Shown here: in pieces, positions 39,801-54,800 of the stretch
Position numbering within the stretch: the first letter of the stretch is position 1
Layout: the number at the start of each line of letters is the position of its first letter
Assembly (NCBI RefSeq): GCF_964355755.1
Contig: NC_092676.1
Coordinates: forward strand, 26,892,288-26,956,287
Direction of reading: 5' to 3'
Length of the DNA stretch: 64,000 nt
Source of the DNA: Antedon mediterranea
Taxonomy: Eukaryota; Echinodermata; Crinoidea; Comatulida; Antedonidae
The notes under the pieces: generated by a model
Database searches by the model: none
Seen by the model: only the letters and a program-made list of their open reading frames with translations
What the model was told of the DNA's origin: nothing
Program-made: the position numbers and the translations under genes

Positions 39801-42800
39801 TGTAAACAAAACGAAATAACTGTAGATAATGAAAAACAAATTATTAGCCAACAATTAAATAGTCATCCACAACAAACAATAGATGAACAAAAACTAGATA
39901 GTCAACAACAACAAATGGATAGTCAACAACAACAAATGGATAGCCAACAACAACAAATAGATTGTCAACAACAACAAATTGGTAATCAACAAGAAATTGA
40001 TATTCAACAACAAAATAGTAAACATGTTGATACACAAAAAGTAGATTGTCAAGAAAACAATAGTATACATGTTAATGGTCCGAAAAATGAATGTTCAGAT
40101 GGAATTGTGGAAAAAGAACATATACAACAAATTAACCAACATGAGGGAGAAGAACATGAAACGTTACCAAAACGGCCAGGTTCTCTGGAAAAGGATGATG
40201 AAACAGAACAGAACAGACAGAGCCAGAAAAGAAATTCAAAAGATATGGATACTCCTGCTGCCAAAACCAGGCCAGCACTGGCCCCAAGGCCGTCAATAGG
40301 ACCAAGACCGTCACTAGCTCCGAGGCCGTCAATACGCAAACCACAACGAGTGAGTGCCGAACTAATGAAAGTTTAAATAATTAAAATCTGATTCAATTAA
40401 TTATGTAATTAATAATATGCATTCGTTAGGGTATTATTCAGGTAGTTAAATATGTAAACAATTATTTTATTGTAAAGTTAATTTTTATGTCAAATATCGG
40501 GTGAACTTGGATTGTTACTGTTCTAGGGTTTTTTAATGAAAAAAAAAGTGTATTGTTGCCAAAATTTACAATTCCCCGGTTACATAATGTCCTGAAAAGT
40601 GATATCTACCAACTATAATTATTACTATCCAACTGTCTATTTTTGTACTTTTTACAAAATAAGAACTTGGAGTAGTTGCTGAAGCTACCACAATGTCGAT
40701 GAAATCCATTGATATACAATTGTCATTTTGGGAGTATGTGAATACAGTTCCTCTTCAAGTATTTTTAACAAGTCAACCCTAATAGTATAGTTAATTTGAT
40801 ACAGTTGTAGATTGAACCAAGGTGTCCATGCATTCCAGGACAAGCTCGCAACTAGCCCTTAATGAGAAAGTACAGTAGTTAGGAACAAAGGCCACTAGAT
40901 TAGGATTAATTAATTTGGTGATTTACACACCAAAGATACATTCTTAGAAACCCTGAGGTACTTTCCAATAGTGCATTCATTGCCAATTTGATCATGTGCC
41001 TCTTGTTGGTAACATTGTTTTCTTCACGACAATAATATTGGTTTAAATCATCAATTTTTATACTTTTATCCCTAAAAAGTGTGCCTCTATAAAAGTGAAA
41101 ACATTAACAGTACTAGTTTTTAACTGTTTTAATGTTTAATTTGATAAAAACTGTAGTATTAATATTAAATTAATGATTTTTAACAAATTTTATATTACAA
41201 AATCTTAAACAAAATTTTAATGGTTAACAAATTTTAATATTTACCAGCTCTACTGAATTTTGATAAATCAATTAATTTGACCAAATTTTTTCAACTTACA
41301 AATGTTGAATTTCTATTCTTGCCATCTTTGTTTTTGTTTAAATTAGTTAAAGAAGATTAACAACTTTACTGGTACTACATATATATTTATTTAGATTCCT
41401 GAAATCATGGAAGAAAAATCATTTCTCACCAAAACAACACAAAAATCCTTGAATATTGAAGTTTCAAATTTCAGGTTTTATGTTGGTTAAAGCATTTGAT
41501 TATTTTCTTAATTTAATAAAAAACCAACATGTCATTTCATATTTCATCAAAATCAGATTCCGAAATAAATTAACTTTAATTTCACAATTTTTTTTACAAA
41601 ATGAATGTCTTTATTTTTCTGGAAAATGTTGCAGTTATAAATAATCATTTTGTAAATTCCGACAGTCCTGTTTACTGTCACTTTTAATGGTTCTTGCGTT
41701 GCGGTATTTAGACAAATTTATTGCGACTGCACGGCACGTCAAAGAGTGTACACCTTAAAAGGGAATAACAAAAACGTATTGAAAATTCATAATTACGGTA
41801 TCAAGACAACTCATGTCATACCTTTTACAACCATATGGCGCCTAAGAATGTGTTTACATTCCAAAACATTTTATAGCAAATCCAAATTTTAAGTAAACTC
41901 AAAAATCAAAAGAAAATATTTAACACCATAGTACCTATTTTATAAACTGACTAAATTCAAAGTTTGTATAAAAATTTACTGCAATAATGTGGCTTGAATT
42001 CCAATATCAGACCTCAATTTTATAATAACAATTTCATAATAACAATTTCATTAATCTCTTTGTATGAATTCAAAATTTAATAAATGTAAATATTACTAAT
42101 GACATTTTATAGGGACGTGTTTATACTAAAATGTTTGTATATTCATTATGTTGTTGTTTATTGGGGACGTATCATTTTCACTGCATGACACCTAGACTAC
42201 AAAGCAACAAACCTGACTCATATTAAGGGGACCCCTAAAGCGTCGTTCCCACTAGCGACGCAACACAAGGTCGTAACGCAACGCAAGTGAATTGACCAAT
42301 CACAAGCGATGGCTTATTCTCTTGTGATTGGTAACTGTCTATAACTTCGCTTGTCATTGGTTAAAACGCTTGCGTTGCGTTTACATCCTTGCGTTACGTT
42401 CTAGTGGGAACCAAGCTTTAGGACCAAACAAAGTGTTCCACTCATAGTCGTGTCCCTGAATAATGTTCATTTCTCCGAAACTGTCTCCATAATAGGATTT
42501 TTCCGGAATAGAGGTTAACCACAGGAGAGGTATCCTAATGGAAAGGTCTTCCAAGGATTTTCCAAATAAGGAGTTCTGCTGTATATTACATTCTAGACCA
42601 AATCTGAAAATTGGAGTAGTTGCAGAATCTATCATGACGCTGGTTTAGACGTTCTACAATGCACATTTTTGTTAGGTGCTGTTTGTAGTCTAGGTGTTAA
42701 ATTTTGAAATTGCGACGTTTTTATTGTCATTGTCATACTTATTGTTGTTGTTAATCTTTCAAACATATTTAATTGATTTCATTCATTATTTGTATATTAT

Positions 42801-45800
42801 TGCCGGTTAGCTTTGACATTGGCCATATGAAATTGTAAATATTAAATGTGTATTAATAGGCTATGCTAGACATTAATTGCTATTGCTAATTAATTAAGCT
42901 ATAATACTGCTAATTAGGCTTTTTATCACATGAAGAAGCTGGGGAAATACTAAGTTATTTATTTATACTTGTGGTATTTCAGTTTTTATTCCCTTTTTCG
43001 TTTCTAAGTCTTACCTCTAAATTATTAAACTATATATATATTCAAAAACTATAGGTAAATCTCTGTTCCACATTTAAACACGGTTTTTTATACTGAAAAC
43101 ATATTTCTTGGTCATAGGTCAACTAATTTTTACACATGGTTTTGGAATCAAATAATGGATTGTTATTCTTTTTTTGCTTAAAAAATAGCGAGGGAGCCCT
43201 CAACAATGTCCTAAACGTACCTAAATTTTAATTAGATACAAAAAATAACTTTATGGGTCAAAACAATTACATTTTGCAGATCGGTTAATTGTTTTTTATT
43301 AGGTCCAAGGAAAGTTAAGCAAGTCGTCACGCTATCGCTGGAACTCATGACAACTGTGGCCATTTTTAAAAATTGTATTCTGAAATTTAAATGTATTTTT
43401 TAACGAGGAATTTTACATTATTCCACACCATCATTAGTTTTTTTTTAATGAAATATTAGTTTATACAGGAATACTCCTTGAATAACTTTTCGTATATAAT
43501 ATTTAGTTAAGTCTATAAATAATGACTTTGTATAATAATGTACTATTAATATGTATCTTTTGTTTCAATACAGTAAACATTAAAATATGGTATACCAACG
43601 TTCAGTTTGCATGAGTATTAATATTATATTTTATTGCTTTTATTCAGTTTTCAGACATATTCGAAAAATTATTATTAATATGCAAAATCGTATTTCATTA
43701 TTTTGTTTATTTATTATTTAAGTTGTAATTCAAAATGTTTTAAAAATAATTACACACATGATAACAAATTGAGTAATTTATATTCAATGCTAAATTTATT
43801 GTGTTTTTGCCCTTTTTTTCAATTACTAAATAGAATACAGAAAATAAAAACAGAAAATATAGGTTACTTTATGGTTTTTATAAACATAAATTTTAAATAA
43901 AACACAGCTTTTTGTGAGAGTAAAAATTTAATTTATCCGAACTGAAACTTTCTATTTGATAAACAGAAACTTTACCATAAAACCACTTCAAGATTTATTT
44001 GATGGCTATGAAATAAAAATATATTATACTACCTTCATAAAATGATTCAGCCTTTGTTTTATTGGCGTGCCATCTACATTTTCATCAACATCTAATAAAT
44101 ATTTATTGCCCATAAAGTGTCTTGTATTGTCCAAAAGTGTTTAAGAATATAAAGTCATCAATCCTTATTAATTTCACCATTATATATATTATAATCATCT
44201 TCATCATTATAATCATCAAAATGATAATTATCAACAAGTACAGTTTTGCATACTCTACAATGTTTATATTGAAGGAAGAAATTTATAAACAGTTTAATGA
44301 GGAACAATTGTATTCATTTGCATCATCTTCATCTCCAAAATAAGTTTTTTCATCAAGGGGTAATAATTTTGATTACAACCCTTCATATTCTGATAGAACC
44401 TATAGTCTGAAATCCATAATTTGTATCATATCTAGTACAAGTACAATTTCATAAAAAATACACATAAAAGTAATGCAAATGTCTACTTACATTGTTGCCC
44501 TTAAAATGGTATTATCAATCAATTCTAGAAGTAAAATTCTTGCTAAAAGATTTTAAAATACACATACAATTTATTTGATTTATTTCTAATACATTTAAAA
44601 AGACTATAGATGGATAAATATATAATAATTGTAGATGTTCATTATATTTTATGGTTGCATGCAACAACAATTTGGTAGCTTGTAAATATTATATATAGCA
44701 ACAATTTGTCATATTAAACATCTTGTGATATTATACTACTGTAAATATAATAATATGTATAGTACATTTATCAAGCATGATCAGTAAACAATGGTATATC
44801 AAGTGATGTTCATGTGTCCGTGAACATATATTGTAGGTGTTGCCTTATTTAACTTTTACATACACACCATACACAATCTCTAGTACTACCCTGGATCTTT
44901 AAGACTGCCTTGCATTCTCTGGGACTGCCCTAGAATCTCTAGGACTAGACCTACCCTGGATTCTCCAGTACTACCCTGGATTTCTCCATGACTGCACTGA
45001 AATCTCCATGAATGCCTTGGATTCTCTAGGACTAGGACTATCCTGGATTCTCTAAAGCTAGGCCTACCCTGGATTCTCCATGACAACTTTGGACCCTCAC
45101 CCTGGATAGTCCAGTACTTCCCTGGATTTTGCATGACTACCCTGGATTCACTATCCTTCTCCAGTACTAAAATTCTCCAAAACACATTTCCACCAAAAAT
45201 TTCCACCAAAGATGAAAATTAAATTATTTATACAACACTGCAACTATTATACATTACAAACGGACTATATTGTACACTACAAATATAAATACATTTTCAT
45301 TTCCACAAAAATCTGCAACAACATTTAATTTCATCATTAATTTTCTTTTTATTTGGTTTTGTTAATCCGAATTTCCTTCATTATTTTTATATGAAATGTT
45401 TGTTGGTAATATTTATTTGTTTAAAATCAGTATTATTGATTTCATATTTTATTTTATATATAATTTTGCATGTATGCTGCCTCTGTATATTTTTATGGCA
45501 AAATGCATTTTGTATGAAGAATATAAATTCAATGGAAATTTTAAAATGTTTAATATCTATATTCTTCATACAAGCATTGTAGTAGTTGTAGTTTTATTAT
45601 TATTGTTTGCTTGTCATCATTTATTTTTCTTAGAGCCTAATATCTGCTAAACGCAAATTTTCGCACTTTAATCAAAAAAATAAGAATGGGGGTATTGCAT
45701 ATGGTGTTGTCTTTTGTAGATTAGTAAACTTATTGAAATCTTGGCATAATTAGGCTGTATGGTTAATCATTAATCAAGTCTTTGCAAGACGTGGCATGAC

Positions 45801-48800
45801 ACACAAGACTACGAAGCAATAGGAGAGGGGTGTAAATAATATCTGTGATAACGTCCCCAACTACCTAAATTTCCATATTTTTGCATAGTTGCGGAATCTT
45901 ATTGGTTTCTAATTGTACACAGATCTTACACATAATTGATTAGTAGTCTTTGATCAATGTTATGTTAAATACAAAGTCTCTAATTTTGAAATGAGCCAAT
46001 TGCAAAAATGTATTAGTGGTTATATACAAACGGCCCAAAAAATTAAAATCTTGCTAGTTTCCTATCTGAAATAATTTACATCATTTCAGGAAGAGCAAGA
46101 TGAAGGCGAATCTACTAATATCCAAACTTGCCACAGCACTGCTTTTGAACCCGATATCCCTGGGGAGGAGGTCCTTTATGAAAGCCTTTCACAAGCACTC
46201 AGTCACCCTTCAACTCACCAGGTAAGAAGGAGCTAGGCCACCACTGAGTAGCCACCACCTAGATTGAATGACGACTTCACTTCACTAAGTATTTACTTAG
46301 CTTTCTCTTCTTGCACCATGGTATCAATTCTTAAGCTTTAAGTTGTCACTTTTCACTTCAAGTGAATAACTGTTTACATCTTCATATGCTATTTAACACC
46401 GGCTTTTAATCTACTTCTGCAACCAAGTTCTAAGCTAAGTTGACACCACATTATAAGTCATTTCTGACACCTGAGAAAATTACTGTGGTCTCGGATGACA
46501 CCACATTATAAGCCATTTCTGACACGTCAAGTCCTACGTCCTTTCTGACCCAAAGTTCTACACCGTTTCTGACACAAAGTTCTACACAATATTTGACACC
46601 AAGTATACACCATTTTACAAGTTCTTAGTCATTTCTAACACAGAGTCCTAAGTCATTTGTGAGACCAAGTTCTAAGCCATTTCTGATACAGAGTCATAAA
46701 TCATTTCTGAGACCAATTTCTAAGCCATTTCTGACACCAAGTCCTGAGCCATTGTTGACACCATTTTCTAAGAAAGCTATATCTTAACATCCTTTGAGGC
46801 TTGAGACAACGCTTCTAAGATACTCTTCTGATTCCAAGCTATTTCTAACATCCACTTTGACACCAAGTACCAAGCCTCTTACTTGTCTTCACTTCTAAAT
46901 TGCAAGTATCTTCTCTTGGTGATGGGACTTGCTCTAATATCTTGTGAACTCACATGCCTACTCTATATATTTATTATTATGTTGAACTAGAATATTGCAT
47001 TGTGGGATTTGCATCCTTCATTGTTGCATGAAAACTAATCCATTCCTCATTTTTGCATGTTTAATATTTTGGTTACTAATATTTGTTTTCATTTAATACA
47101 GATACACCATTAACATAACAAATTAACAGTATTTTGTAATTATTAACTTTTTGTAAGTACAATAAACAAAAAATCTTTAGACAAAATATTCTTTTTTATG
47201 CTGCAAAAATATAGGTTAGTGTTCAGTCTTCTACTCTATAGTGAGCACATTTTTTCGCATTTCTTCGTCTTCTTTTACTGTTTCTTATTGTGAAATACAC
47301 TTTTTTTTTTTTTTTCCACTTGGTAAGGTGGGCAAACATCTTTAAAAAGTTAAGTCCAAACTTAACAAATAGGTTTAAATAATTAGAATAGTTAGTATAT
47401 TTAGAAATGTTTTGTTTCATATTTATAAAGACGTAAAAATATGTAAAACCAAGGAAGCCCTTCACAAGCTTTTGCTTTCTCAGTTTTCACCCTCTTAATT
47501 TACTGTACTTAAAACTGTTTTATTATTACTATTGAGATAAGAAAAATAAACGTTAGTTTAAAATAAAGTTAATGATGATGTAGGCATTCCTTTCATTCTT
47601 GATTGTATTTTTAAATTATTATTCTTTGCATAAGATGAAACTTAAAATGAAACATAACTACACAATTGTAAATACAATTTTAAATTCAATGCATTTTATT
47701 TTATTTTGAAAATAACTTAATGTATCTGTTACAGTTTGAAATCGATGAGACGACACATCAGCCTTGTCGACGATCTAGGCTCTCAACGGCATCCTGCTCA
47801 TCTACCTCCTCTGCTTCTGAGTACGAACTACTGTGCGAAGCCTCAACCGGTAACACGTTTAGTACGACACCAGAACAGGTTGCTGATCAGAACGCAGGAT
47901 ACGAAAAGCTTTGCCTTCGTAGACAAGGTATGTGGTACGGTGATGTGGCCACTAGAAATAAAGTGATCTGGTTTTCACAAGAAAAGGGAACAATCTCTGT
48001 TCAAGCCACTGGGTTGTCAAAGGCCTCTGTGCAAAAGTGGTCAGGTTGAAACCTTACTAACCATACTGGTGTCTACATCCCTGTAGTACAGTCAAATCTC
48101 TCAATACCAGACACCTATTGGCAGATCTAATATGTCCAGAAATGCTGGTATTTCAAATGTGTTTTAATGGTTAAAAAGAATGTCTGAACTTTAACAAAAT
48201 CTCGTCTTATTTTAGAAACATATGAGAGCTCTGGACTTGGTTCTCTACGTACCAACACTGATAGCTGGTATATGACAATGAAACCAGTCACGTGGGAAGA
48301 AGGAATGGACGATGACAGACCATGGTCTCCAACAACGCCAGACATGCCGCCACCTTCCCCAAACACGGCAGCTCAAGGAATCCACAAGAAGCTCATGCCA
48401 AGATCGGTAAGTTTTTTAATATAGAGCGTTTGAAAACAAACGTCTTTGTAATGAATACAAAGCAAAGCCAGAACTAAATGGCTATCAAACTATGATGATG
48501 TGAGTTGCTATGGCCCACTTGTTATTGTCGATATGCATGCATTACACCAGTCACTAGTACCCAAGTTGGGGACTCTTTATGTTTGAAAGATAGCCAACCT
48601 ACTTCCTAAATATAACTTAACCTAACCCTCTAAATAACAAAGTAATTTGTGACGTTTCATGAGAGTTGTGAGGCCCAACTGTTTTAATGTTTATTCAAAG
48701 CAAAGCGAAACATCAACATTGGCAGAAGTTTTTTTTTCACTTTACTACTTCTTATGCATGATATCTTAAAATTTTAAAGTGAGCCCTCTATAATTACAAT

Positions 48801-51800
48801 ACATATTTTCCTTATGTTTTTTGTGACTTGCTAAAATCATGTCAAAATCCTGACAAGAATCACAACAACAAAAATCAACCATATTTAAAATTAACTGTTT
48901 AAATTAACCTCATGGGAAAATCATAATTATTCCTAGGAATGAATTTTAATTCTGGGGTCAATTTTTCGAAGAATGTTGACCCTAGATAACCTAAACATAA
49001 TTACACAAACTGTCATAACTGGTAGCAGCTGTTTGAGATGTGTCTGTCATGCTGGACAGGCCTTGTCTCTTAAATGCAAGATCTTAGGTCAATACATTTT
49101 CTGCTAGGTCATGCAGGAATATAATTACATACGTTATCAACATAATTTTAATTTTACTCCTATTAATATAAATAGTATTTTAAATATAAACTGAATGAAT
49201 ATACTATGATTGTATTTACAGTAAGTGCGGCATTAGAGAAAGTTATAAGTCATTAATAACCATTAACCTCTGACTACACTATCAAACTTCATTGACAAAA
49301 AAAGTGTGATTTGCATAAATATGGTAGTGATATGCCAAAATATAGTAGTGATATGACATCATCATGTCCATATATGGGCACTTCACATTTTTTTGTCACA
49401 TAAAGTTTGATAGTGTAGACAAGGCTTTACACTTTTAAATAAAACTCAAGATAACTTTAGAGTTTTATTTTACTCATTTGAGGTTAAAAAAAGAAAGCTT
49501 ATAATTTCACATTTCCCTTCAATGTGACTCATCCAAAAAAGCATATAAATACTTTTTTTAAATAGATAAATGGCCTATATATAGATAATATTGCCAACAA
49601 ATTATAGTGGGATGTTGTGCATACAGATTTATATGGTATGCTGTGTATAAAAGATATGTATGAGATTTTGCACATACAGCTCTGTACATGATGTGTTTAC
49701 CAATCTGTACGTGACCACACACACTACCGTATTCTGATTTCATTTTAGTATTAGCATGTCCTTTCAGTTGAGTTACAAATTAATTTCTCTTAAAATGTTA
49801 ATTAATGAATGCTTTCGTTAATGAAAATTGGTGCTTATATCAGATTTAGTAGCATAACCTTTCTGTTCTTCGTCAAATTATAGTGAAACTTAGTGAAAAT
49901 TGTTTTTTGTAATTTATCTTCCAATAACAAATATTAACTCTTATTTCTTGTTGACCTTTCACCGGTGTTTATTATTTTATTGTTTAGGCCTGATAATTTT
50001 GCGTCCAGTAGTATCAATTTTTTTTAAATAATTTATAAATTGACTGCATGCCATGGATGTCTTTTATGCTGTTACATATAATTATACATATTTTAGATTC
50101 TTTTTTTTACTGTTGATGGCCGAATATATCGATCTACTACAGTCAACTCTCTCAATACCTGACTCTTTGAAAACCGGAAACTCTCCCAAAACCAGATTTT
50201 TCTCGAGGTTCAAAATCTCCCAAATTCATTTTTACCATTAAAAATACATTCCGAATACCAGACTTTCCAGAAAACCAGACATATTAGGCCTGCCCAAAGG
50301 TGTCCAGTATTGGAGAGTTGACTGTACTACCTTTAGATTTAGTGATTAAATATCTATACCGACTAAGCTAAACCCTGGATATCAGCTTAGGATTCGAACT
50401 GCAACCTTTATGGTGTAGTGAACCCCTGACCCGTAGCAACTTCTGACATGATAAAAAACCAATTAAAACCTGTCTACTCATTATAGTCCTTCATCATATT
50501 TGGATACTAAATCAGATTATTTTCAAGAGAATGCTTTTAAATCAATTTAATTAAATTAATATTTAATTTATAGTAAGTTTAAACATTTTGTTTCTTGTGC
50601 GTGTGTCCTTGAAATTGCCACTTAATTATCACATGACTTTATTATCACAAAATTAATATTTAAACATTTTGTTTCTTGCGCGCGTGTCCTTGAAATTGCC
50701 ACTTAATTATCACATGACTTTATTATCACATGACTTGATTATCACATGACTTATTTATCGCATGATTCACAGTATGATTATCACTCGTTTCATTTAGTAT
50801 AAAATATCAACAACCTTCACGTTTTTGTAAGGAAACCACTTCCTAGCTTATCACACGTACACGGCCTAAAGCTGTCGACCTTATGACATTCAAAGCTGCG
50901 TAGTGTATCCGCCGGTTGAATGTACTTTGCGGCGTATAATTGCTTTATCGTCGTGCGGTAATCTCCTTCGAAGCGTACAACTTAAGTGCTTTCTAAAGGC
51001 CGTTATTAGATTGAATTGGATAATGCAACGTTTACAGTAACGCTGCTCTCGATAATTTGTCTCTCGTTAGTAAACATTAAACTTTCACTGCGTATTTCGA
51101 ATTCCTTAGAAACGCCTTGGTTACTCAAATGCAGTTTTAATTAAAGCTTCTGCAAATTGATTTGTTAAAATGCATTGAAGGGTAATGAAAAATGATGGCT
51201 AGTTTTCAAGGCTTTTGTGGTAATTTGGGTTAATTGAAAATTGTAAAGAAAATGAATTTGTTTTTTCAAGAGAATATGTCATTGCGTTGTCTTTAACAAT
51301 ATTTGTGTCTCAGAGCAACACAATTTTCTATGTATTTTACTATGAACTGATGACTTACGGTACATAAGGAGAGGCAATCTCTCAAGTTCCAAGTAAATGA
51401 CATTTAACCCTTCTATTCACCTGCGTCCTTCAGATGGAATGTTAAGCTGGTGACAATTTGTACACAATTAGTTCATAGATATGAAAATATACTCAATTTT
51501 GAAAAATTTATTATTGAATTAATTTTTGTTTGTATGTACTGCAACACACTGTTTTGTATGATGGCAAAGGTTCAAAAGTTTGTGATACTTGTAATGTTAA
51601 GTACCATCACTTAGTGTTCCACTTTGATAAAATAACAGAATAATTTATAGTGACATTTAATGAATGAATGTCACATTTACATGCATCAACGATTCTTCAT
51701 CAGTACAATATAATATTATATATATATTTAAATCGTCACCGCTATTGTCATCCCCAACGTTGTTTCACCAAATTTTGGAACAAAATTGTGATTATGGAGA

Positions 51801-54800
51801 CAAATATTGATCTTTGAAGAATTTGTAGTATCATGGTCAGTGTGTACAATAAAAACCCTCCTTTGGAACAGCCCTATTAAGGGGACACTTTTCTATGAAA
51901 CATATGTTTTAAAACTAAGGCCAGTCCCTATTCAGGGCCACTCCCTATTCAGGGCCACTCCTTTTAAAAGTACACTTTTTTAACTCTGCCTGAAGGCATC
52001 CGCTTAATATTTAATATGGGTTTGAATTAGGGTAGTGTGTTAGTGAAATTTTTATTATAAAGAAAAAACGATAAAGGTGACAAAATTGGTATGCAAAAAA
52101 TGCATCTATGTTGTGTATGCATACAAATGGTCCCATTCAGACAGTATAGATATACCCTCAAATAATTTAATATCCATCAATTAATATTACCCTTTCATAT
52201 TCTAATAATATCATTAATTGATGTGCTCCAAATCTCGGCTTGGCATTCCTTGACCTTTCACCCCTTTTACATTATGTTTAATGTTAATCACCAACAAATG
52301 CATAAAGCGTGTTATTAGTCTATGAGTTCACATTCAGTAGTATGTTATCATATATTATTGTGATACATTATGCATAAAGTAGTACAACCTCTGTTATGGG
52401 GACACTTTCAGTGCCCAACAACAAAGTGTCTCTTTAATAAGAGTGTCCACTGAATAGGGGTTGGACATAGTGTTAAAATATTTCCCCTTAGTTTTAAAAA
52501 TATCCCCTGGGGGTGTCTCTTTAATAGGGGTGTCCCTTTAATAGGGGTGTCCCTTTAATAGGGGTGTCCCTTTAATAGGGGTATCCCTTTAATAGGGGTG
52601 TCCCTTTAATAGGGGTGTCCCTTTAACAGGGGTGTCCCTTTAACAGGGGTGTCCCTTTAACAGGGGTGTCCCTTTAACAGGGGTGTCCCTTTAATAGGGG
52701 TGTCCTTTTAATGTGGGTGTCCCTTTAATAGGGGTGTCCCTTTAATAGTGTTGTCCCAAAGAGAGGGGTTCAACTGTTCAGATTTTAATGTAATTTGGTT
52801 TTTATCTCATCGTTAGGGATGGAAAAAATAAAAATATTTATATTGTTCTAACAGATATTATTTTGGTACAAATATTACAGCTAATTATTTATCAATAAAA
52901 AGTTAATATATTTTTGTTTATTATTGTGTTGAATAAGGCAAAATAACTATGTTATATTATATACTAGTGAATGGTAGAATCCCTTGGGTTTTGTGTAGAT
53001 ATTAATAGGAAGCCAATCTGAATTGCCACTTCTGGTTTGCACTTGATCAAAATCGTTTACTCAACAGCATCGTTACTCATCGCATCTCCGTGTTTACTGA
53101 AGTATCCTTTTATAACTCTGCCCCGACGACGAAAAGCTTTTTGATTGGATTTTACCAGCAGTGCTAAACCGTGTTTATATAGAAGTTAAATTTATATCGT
53201 GGCCTAGGGAAATCGTTTGATTGGAGAGTGGTAAGGTTTATAATGTAATGATAACATAGAGTGATCGGTTTTTGTGTTAATGTTATAGAGTAACAAGATA
53301 ATGTTGTAGATTGTAGGTAACATGTCTAGGCCTATTGTGTAACATAGATTACATTATCACCAGTGTAGTCGAGTATGTATGTTTTCATAGAAGCATATTG
53401 TTTGTGAATGACATAATGTAAAGAAACAATGTACAGCATGTTACAAATGTGCGATAATGTTACTATAAGGCTGTAGATAAACATTTTCATCCTAATGTTA
53501 TTTTTATGTCATTGAGTACATTTAGGAGTCAAGTTGTTATTTTAAAAGATCTTACTGCTTAATAATTATGAACAATGATACAATATTTGTTTTAATACTG
53601 TACTACACAACCAAAGAGTGTAACATTTGTGCTAGTGACATATAACTGGCATATAAACCCTACACGCGTGGCCCATGCAAATAAATTAGTTGATTATCAT
53701 ACAATTACCAATAGGCCTACAGTACATGCTGTAAGAAGGATAAAGGACATTTATAAATACAGTAATTATAATTGTTGTATATATAAACTTTAGACAGTCT
53801 GGAAGACATTCATGATGTTAATGACAGTTACCTTTGGTAATTGTAATATCTAGAATAGCAACAGTACTAATATGCATATTATGAAATGGTGATCAACACC
53901 TATGCAGCCTCATCTCATTTCTTAGGCAGCTGTGTGTATTTGACTTGCAATCACGTGTGCTTAGTCAAGAGCTTCTCCACATCTCTCTTTAGGCTGCAAT
54001 CACGTGTGCTTAGTCAAGAGCTTCTACACTTCTCTCTTTAGGCTGAACATTTGTTGAGTCTAAAGTAGAGTAGCTAGGGTGATAATTACTAATGCATATC
54101 TCACATAAATGTAAGTATGTAAACAGTTTTAGTGTATTGTATAATATTGTTATAGCTTACTTTGTAGTCTAGTTGAGCCTGCATTAACTACTTTACTCGC
54201 TTTTTGTCTGTATGTAAATCAGAGATGATCACTCTCACCTGGTCTAAATATTCAGGGGTTTTTTTTGTAGTTTAAAACATGTTTCCTGATGAAATCTTAT
54301 CAGTCTTAAGCTCTGTCTACACTATCAAACTAATCAAAACAAGTGTGATGTGCCCAAATATGGTAGTGATATTACATCATCATGTCCATATATGGGCATT
54401 TCACATTTGTCACATAAAGTTTGATAGTGTAGACAGAGCTTATAAAGTATAATCAACTAACACTCAAAGCGCTCTGATCTTTATGAAATAGCGCTATAAT
54501 ATAAATGTCGCATTATATATAAAGTACAAGAAAAGTATGATAAACATTATTGAATATGTGCTTAACCCTTTCACTGCGTATACCCGGTACTACCGGGTAT
54601 AAACAAACGTCGTTGAAGTGCGTATACCCGGTAATACCGGGTATGGGCAAAACAATGATTTAATCGTATTTGCCTATAATATATAGCACCCTCTATATTT
54701 GTTCGATGAACTTGAATATTTTTGCAAGTCATTAAAAAATTTTTAAAGCAAAAAAAACGGCCCTCTATAGCTGTATTATTGTCTTGAAAATCATGCGCCC

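Larger units (their letters stand above)
40350..46089 (+). other. ANKS1 intron 8
   Basis: 5.7 kb, AT-rich, no coding exon recognised. Contains the 42238 MITE and the CCTGGATTCTC repeat block at 44880-45180; the rest is unremarkable. Confidence 0.6.

Noticed and set aside
39585-40339. Long minus-strand frames opposite ANKS1 exon 8
   Set aside because: Mirror of the CAA-rich coding repeat (gives V/Y-rich strings); no supporting features.
44886-45209. 107-codon minus-strand open frame
   Set aside because: Lies wholly in a degenerate tandem repeat; repetitive peptide is a by-product.
52508-52755. CRISPR-like array
   Set aside because: Units are contiguous with no unique spacers and the genome is animal; it is a minisatellite.
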